A stretch of DNA of 9,876 nt. It comes from Clostridia bacterium (GTDB taxonomy: Bacteria > Bacillota > Clostridia > Oscillospirales > Oscillospiraceae). Positions 6,739 to 9,876 of this stretch are shown piece by piece; within the stretch, counting starts at the first letter, position 1, and every line of letters starts with the position of its first letter. Location of the stretch: assembly GCA_003245395.1 (NCBI GenBank), contig QKDF01000264.1:1-9876 (forward strand), given 5' to 3'. A program made the translations under genes and the position numbers. Under the pieces are notes generated by a model. That model had not been told where the DNA came from, searched no databases, and saw only the letters and a list, made by a program, of their open reading frames with translations.

Positions 6739-7481
6739 TGAACTTGACAGGTCAAGTCGCCGTAGTAACCGGCGGCAGCCGCGGGATCGGCCGGGCCGTG
6801 TGCCTGGAGCTGGCCCGGTATGGGGCTAACATCGTCTTTTCCTATGCTGGAAACACTGCTGCAGCAGAAGAAACACTTTCTCAGCTGCGCGCACTGGGAG
6901 CGAAAGCCACGGCGGTACAGGGCAGTGTGGCGGACGCGGAAGCAGTAGCCGCTTTGATGAAAACAGCCATGGACGAATTCAGCCGCATCGACATTCTGGT
7001 AAACAACGCCGGAATCACCCGGGACAGCCTGCTGATGACCATGAAAGAATCCGACTTCGACGCTGTGCTGGACACGAACCTCAAGGGCGCGTTTTTGTGT
7101 ATGAAAGCCGTCTCCCGCACCATGATGAAGCAGCGGTACGGACGGATCATCAACTTAAGCTCCGTGGTGGGACTGCGGGGTAATATCGGCCAGGTAAACT
7201 ATGCCGCCAGCAAGGCGGGCCTGATCGGAATGACCAAGTCCCTGGCCCGGGAGCTGGCCTCCCGGAACATCACCGTCAACGCGGTGGCGCCGGGCTTCAT
7301 TTCCACCGATATGACGGACGCCCTGCCCGAGAGCGCCCGTCAGAGCCTGCTAACCTCCATCCCCCTGGGCCGTTTGGGCACGCCGGAGGATATTGCCGCC
7401 GCGGTGGCATTCCTGGCCTCTCAATCATCCGGATATATCACCGGTCAGGTCTTGTGCGTGGACGGCGGCATGGCAATGTAA
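6738..7481 (+). CDS. fabG: 3-oxoacyl-ACP reductase
   Basis: This 247-residue short-chain dehydrogenase reduces beta-ketoacyl-ACP to beta-hydroxyacyl-ACP with NADPH. The Rossmann glycine motif is TGGSRGIG (11-18), and NNAG sits at 89-92. The catalytic tetrad is Asn114, Ser142, Tyr155 and Lys159 (YAASK). The C-terminal YITGQVLCVDGGMAM is typical of FabG. Length matches the family. AAAGGAG (6721-6727) lies 10 nt before the ATG, and the start shares one base with the fabD stop. Short-chain dehydrogenases are diverse, but these motifs and the position between fabD and fabF leave little doubt. It is followed by the longest gap in the biosynthetic block (101 bp). Confidence 0.96.
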   Translation: MNLTGQVAVVTGGSRGIGRAVCLELARYGANIVFSYAGNTAAAEETLSQLRALGAKATAVQGSVADAEAVAALMKTAMDEFSRIDILVNNAGITRDSLLMTMKESDFDAVLDTNLKGAFLCMKAVSRTMMKQRYGRIINLSSVVGLRGNIGQVNYAASKAGLIGMTKSLARELASRNITVNAVAPGFISTDMTDALPESARQSLLTSIPLGRLGTPEDIAAAVAFLASQSSGYITGQVLCVDGGMAM

Positions 7482-7582
7482 CCACAGTTCCCTTTTCAAC
7501 AAGTCCCTGCTTTCGGTCTGCCCGTCCTCGGCGATGCGGCGGCGAAAAACCATTTTGAGTTTCCAAACAGGAGGAATATGCT
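7482..7582 (+). other. Intergenic gap between fabG and fabF
   Basis: This 101-bp stretch ends with a strong AGGAGG (7569-7574), which sets the fabF start 8 nt downstream. I see no tRNA, no hairpin followed by T residues, no convincing -35/-10 pair and no coding extension of either neighbour; an in-frame stop at 7556-7558 closes the fabF frame upstream. A TTGAGT at 7555-7560 has no matching -10. It may be a scar of rearrangement or a weak internal promoter, but nothing in the bases shows this. Confidence 0.5.
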
Positions 7583-8824
7583 ATGGAGCGACGCAGAGTT
7601 GTCATCACCGGGATCGGGGCTATCACGCCCATCGGACACACCGCAAAGGAGAGCTGGCTTTCCGTCCGCGGGGGCGTGTGCGGCGTAGGCCCCATCACGC
7701 TCTATGATCCGGCCGACCAGAAGGTCAAGCTGGCCGCAGAGGTCAAAGATTACCGGGACGAGGATTTTCTGGATAAAAAAGAGGCCAAGCACATGGCCCG
7801 GTTCACCCAATTTGCCATCATTGCCGCACGGGAAGCACTGTCGGACAGCGGCCTTGACCGTGAACAAACCAACCTGGACCGCTGCGGAGTCATTGTCTCC
7901 AGCGGAATCGGCGGTATGCGGAATACGGAGGATGAGCACGACCGCGGCCTTAGCAAGGGCTTCGACCGGGTATCCCCCTTCTATATTCCCATGGCCATCT
8001 GCAACATGGCCGCAGGGCGGGTTGCAATCGAGGCGGGCTTCCGGGGCATGTGCACCTGCCCGGTCACGGCCTGCGCCGGTGGAACCAATGCCGTGGGAGA
8101 CGCATTCCACTATATTCGGGACGGTTATGCCGACGCCATGCTCTGCGGCGGAGCCGAAGCCGCATTCACGCAGCTGTCGGTGGGCGGGTTCACCTCCATG
8201 AAGGCCCTGACGGCATCGGAAGACCCCCAGCGCGCCTCCATTCCCTTTGACGCGGAGCGTTCCGGCTTCGTCATGGGCGAGGGCGCAGGCATCTTGCTGC
8301 TGGAGGAGCTGAGTCACGCCCAGGCGCGGGGCGCAAAAATCTACGCAGAGATGGTGGGCTACGGCGCCACCTGTGACGCCTATCATATGACGGCCCCCCT
8401 TCCCGGGGGCGAGGGCGGCGCAAAGGCCATGGCCATGGCTCTGGCGGACGCGGATGTTGCGCCGGAACAGGTGGACTATATCAATGCCCACGGTACCTCT
8501 ACCCATCTCAATGACGCAGGCGAAACCAATGCGGTCAAGGCGGTATTTGGGGACTGGGCCTATCGCCTGGCCATCAGCTCCACCAAATCCATGACTGGCC
8601 ACATGCTGGGCGCGGCGGGCGCCGTGGAAGCAATCTTCTCGGCTCTCGCCCTGCGGGACGGCTTCCTGCCCGCCACCATCAACTACCGTCAGCCGGACCC
8701 GGAATGCGACCTGGACGTGGTACCCAATGAGGGACGCGAGGCCGCCATCCACTATGCCCTGTCCAACTCCCTGGGCTTCGGCGGGCACAACGGCAGTCTC
8801 CTGCTGAAAAGATGGGAGGAATAA
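7583..8824 (+). CDS. fabF: Beta-ketoacyl-ACP synthase II
   Basis: This 413-residue elongation enzyme condenses acyl-ACP with malonyl-ACP. The active site is intact: Cys164 in VTACAGGTNAVG, His303 in NAHGTST, Lys335 in SSTKSMTGH and His340 in the same segment. The gatekeeper loop near the C-terminus reads NSLGFGGHNGSLLL. Length is normal for FabF (about 410), and no chain-length-factor features or extra domains are seen. The start is set by AGGAGG 8 nt upstream; an ATG at 7578 is out of frame. It is the only elongating ketosynthase in the window, with no fabB. FabZ follows after 2 nt. Confidence 0.97.
   Translation: MERRRVVITGIGAITPIGHTAKESWLSVRGGVCGVGPITLYDPADQKVKLAAEVKDYRDEDFLDKKEAKHMARFTQFAIIAAREALSDSGLDREQTNLDRCGVIVSSGIGGMRNTEDEHDRGLSKGFDRVSPFYIPMAICNMAAGRVAIEAGFRGMCTCPVTACAGGTNAVGDAFHYIRDGYADAMLCGGAEAAFTQLSVGGFTSMKALTASEDPQRASIPFDAERSGFVMGEGAGILLLEELSHAQARGAKIYAEMVGYGATCDAYHMTAPLPGGEGGAKAMAMALADADVAPEQVDYINAHGTSTHLNDAGETNAVKAVFGDWAYRLAISSTKSMTGHMLGAAGAVEAIFSALALRDGFLPATINYRQPDPECDLDVVPNEGREAAIHYALSNSLGFGGHNGSLLLKRWEE
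8814..8819 (+). promoter_or_regulatory. Ribosome binding site that fixes the fabZ start
   Basis: GGGAGG lies within the last codons of fabF, 7 nt before the ATG at 8827. It favours that start over an in-frame ATG at 8812, which lies upstream of this site and adds only five residues. Confidence 0.75.
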
Positions 8825-8826
8825 GC

Positions 8827-9255
8827 ATGCAGCTCAACTCCAATCAGATTGCAGAGATTCTGCCTCACCGCTATCCCTTCGCCCTGGTGGATCGGATCAT
8901 AGACGGTGAACCGGGCAAGTGGGCCAAGGGCATCAAATGCGTCAGCGTGGGCGAGCTCATGTTCTGCGGCCACTTCCCTGCCGAGCATGTGATGCCCGGC
9001 GTCCTGATCGTGGAGGCCATGGCGCAGGTGGGCGCGGTCGCCATTTTATCCCTGCCGGAAAACAAGGGGAAAATCGCTTATTTCGGCGGCATCAAAAACG
9101 CCCGCTTCCGCAGCAAAGTCACGCCCGGCGACGTACTGGAGATGACTTGCACCCTGACCCGTCAGCGGGGCCCCGTCGGCATAGGAGAGGCCACAGCCAC
9201 AGTAGATGGCAAGGTGGTGGCCACAGCGGAGCTGACTTTCGCCGTGGGACAATAA
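8827..9255 (+). CDS. fabZ: 3-hydroxyacyl-ACP dehydratase
   Basis: This 142-residue hot-dog-fold enzyme removes water from beta-hydroxyacyl-ACP to give trans-2-enoyl-ACP. The N-terminal ILPHRYPFALVDRI is typical, and the catalytic pair is His49 in GHFPAEHVMPG and Glu63 in IVEAMAQVG. YFGGIKNARFRSKVTPGD is the conserved central strand region. It is a FabZ rather than FabA by motif and length. Whether it can also isomerise the double bond for unsaturated fatty acid synthesis, as the FabZ paralogue FabN of Enterococcus does, cannot be told from these residues. The start at 8827 gives the expected N-terminus. It is the last biosynthetic gene; no terminator is visible after it, so readthrough into the regulator gene is likely. 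Confidence 0.96.
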   Translation: MQLNSNQIAEILPHRYPFALVDRIIDGEPGKWAKGIKCVSVGELMFCGHFPAEHVMPGVLIVEAMAQVGAVAILSLPENKGKIAYFGGIKNARFRSKVTPGDVLEMTCTLTRQRGPVGIGEATATVDGKVVATAELTFAVGQ

Positions 9256-9281
9256 GTGGGATGGCGTTTTTTACCGTTTTC

Positions 9282-9290
9282 TGCTATACT
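9282..9290 (+). promoter_or_regulatory. Possible extended -10 promoter of the MarR-family gene
   Basis: TGCTATACT contains a TG extension and a -10 hexamer TATACT (9285-9290), a 5 of 6 match. No good -35 stands 15-18 bp upstream; the sequence there is TGGCGTTTTT-like. A weak, TG-dependent promoter for the regulator gene is plausible. It would start transcription near 9297, leaving a leader of about 25 nt. Confidence 0.45.
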
Positions 9291-9311
9291 GGGGGTGCAA
9301 GTGAAAAATCC

Positions 9312-9320
9312 GGGAAAGGG
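9312..9320 (+). promoter_or_regulatory. Ribosome binding site of the regulator, start ambiguous
   Basis: GGGAAAGGG is the only Shine-Dalgarno-like run before the gene. Its 3' end is 2 nt from the GTG at 9323 and 14 nt from the ATG at 9335, so neither distance is ideal. Use of the first GGGA-like half with GTG, or of the second half with ATG, are both possible. Confidence 0.45.
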
Positions 9321-9322
9321 AC

Positions 9323-9802
9323 GTGAATTTTCTGATGTTGGAAAAAGCATTTTTTGATGTGTACACCAAGTTCAAGCTGCATTTTTACCAGGAGATCTTC
9401 CGTCGGTTTCAAACCCGGGAGGCCAGTCTGACCACCGTGGAAACCTTCTGTATGGAGACGATCCAGGCACTGGGCAGCCCCACCATCAACGAATTCGCCT
9501 CCTTCATGCGGATCTCGCCTCCCAATGCCGCTTATAAGGTCAACAGTCTGGTGAAAAAGGGCTATATCAGTCGGGTGCAATCCCCGGAGGACCGTCGGGA
9601 ATACCACCTGCAGGTCACAAAGAAATATATCGATTACTACAATATCAGCACCCGGTATATGCAGGGGGTCATGGCGCGCATCGCAACACGCTTTCCGCCT
9701 GAAGACTGCGCCAAGCTGGAGGAAATGCTCACGGTCGTCAGCCGGGAACTGATGCCGGAGGTGCCTCTGCCTTCCGCTTTCGGAATGCCGGATCGGGAGT
9801 AA
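9323..9802 (+). CDS. MarR-family transcriptional regulator, FabT-like role
   Basis: This 159-residue protein (155 if it starts at the ATG at 9335) has a MarR-type winged helix-turn-helix. The helical core is about 36-80 (LTTVETFCMETIQALGSP, then the recognition region MRISPPNAAYKVNSLVKKGY), and the wing 81-96 contains the family signature SPEDRREYHL (87-96). Flanking helices at 7-30 and about 100-145 would form the dimer interface. MarR proteins bind palindromic operators as dimers; FabT of streptococci, a MarR protein next to fab genes, represses them with acyl-ACP as corepressor. By context, this gene probably controls the operon through the 71-100 palindrome. Similarity to FabT itself looks limited to the fold, so I give no symbol. 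Unlike fabT, it sits at the distal end. The gene follows fabZ by 67 bp and is closed by a hairpin. Confidence 0.85.
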   Translation: MNFLMLEKAFFDVYTKFKLHFYQEIFRRFQTREASLTTVETFCMETIQALGSPTINEFASFMRISPPNAAYKVNSLVKKGYISRVQSPEDRREYHLQVTKKYIDYYNISTRYMQGVMARIATRFPPEDCAKLEEMLTVVSRELMPEVPLPSAFGMPDRE

Positions 9803-9820
9803 TTTCTGATAAAACATGCA

Positions 9821-9850
9821 AAGGCCCGGAGACAAATGTCTCCGGGCCTT
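9821..9850. terminator. Intrinsic terminator, probably bidirectional
   Basis: AAGGCCCGGAGAC (9821-9833) and GTCTCCGGGCCTT (9838-9850) are perfect 13-bp complements around the loop AAAT. It starts 18 bp after the regulator's stop. The + strand tail (TTATTCAGCTTT) is only moderately T-rich, and the - strand tail reads TTTGCATGTTTT. It probably ends both the operon and a convergent gene. Confidence 0.78.
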
Positions 9851-9852
9851 AT

Positions 9853-9876
9853 TCAGCTTTCCGTATACGGCGCCAT
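9853..9876 (-). CDS. Possible 3' end of a convergent gene
   Basis: Read on the - strand, the last bases give ATG-GCG-CCG-TAT-ACG-GAA-AGC-TGA, so a frame could end at the TGA at 9855-9853, 2 bp before the shared hairpin. The spacing is what a convergent gene would show, with C-terminal residues APYTES. Only seven codons are in the window, so no product can be named and the frame may be chance. Confidence 0.22.
   Translation of the reverse strand: MAPYTES

Noticed and set aside
8392..8410. A GCCCCC/GGGGGC hairpin within fabF
   Set aside because: No T-run follows, and it encodes part of the conserved protein, so it is chance self-complementarity in GC-rich coding DNA.
7496..8788. A 430-codon open frame on the - strand opposite fabF
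   Set aside because: It is a by-product of GC-rich codon use. The opposite frame encodes a full FabF with all catalytic residues, and the - strand product has no recognisable domain.
9861..9870. The 10-bp palindrome CCGTATACGG near the right edge
   Set aside because: It is short, has no second copy or promoter nearby, and may lie inside a convergent gene, so it cannot be told from chance.
1..9876. Mobile elements, CRISPR arrays, tRNA or rRNA genes and riboswitches
   Set aside because: I looked for repeated spacers, transposase motifs, clover-leaf structures and long structured leaders and found none.

Overview
The window holds one complete bacterial type II fatty acid synthesis (FAS II) and acetyl-CoA carboxylase operon. 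All genes are on the + strand, followed by a MarR-family regulator gene and a terminator. The genes are GC-rich and closely packed, with strong AAGGAGG-type ribosome binding sites. FabK is the enoyl-ACP reductase, AccA and AccD are separate carboxyltransferase subunits, and the last gene is a MarR-type protein. Together these point to a Gram-positive anaerobe of the class Clostridia. A GC-rich Oscillospiraceae/Ruminococcaceae-type gut bacterium is my best guess. Genus cannot be read from this window.

Layout. Bases 1-132 are a very AT-rich leader (24 G/C in the first 120 bases). It carries a good sigma-A-like promoter and, just downstream of the -10, a perfect 10-bp inverted repeat that looks like an operator. 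acpP comes first and is followed at once by a strong intrinsic-terminator-like hairpin. Next come accB, accC, accD and accA (acetyl-CoA carboxylase), then fabH, fabK, fabD, fabG, fabF and fabZ (initiation, malonyl transfer and the elongation cycle). Five junctions overlap: four as ATGA and one as TGATG. Only two gaps inside the biosynthetic block exceed 20 bp: 60 bp at acpP/accB, which holds the hairpin, and 101 bp at fabG/fabF, where I see only a ribosome binding site. After fabZ, a 67-bp gap with an extended -10 element precedes the MarR-family gene. The window ends with a hairpin that probably also serves a convergent gene whose last codons may be visible.

How the genes work together. AccC carboxylates biotin on AccB. 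AccA and AccD move the carboxyl group to acetyl-CoA to make malonyl-CoA. FabD loads malonyl onto ACP. FabH condenses it with an acyl-CoA primer. FabG, FabZ, FabK and FabF then run the reduce, dehydrate, reduce and condense cycle on ACP. The MarR protein is the obvious candidate regulator of the leader promoter, in the way FabT acts in streptococci.

The enzymes are conventional, and I found no undescribed enzymatic system. The points worth a second look are regulatory and organisational: the leader palindrome, the terminator that separates acpP from the rest, the acc-first gene order, and the distal position of the regulator.
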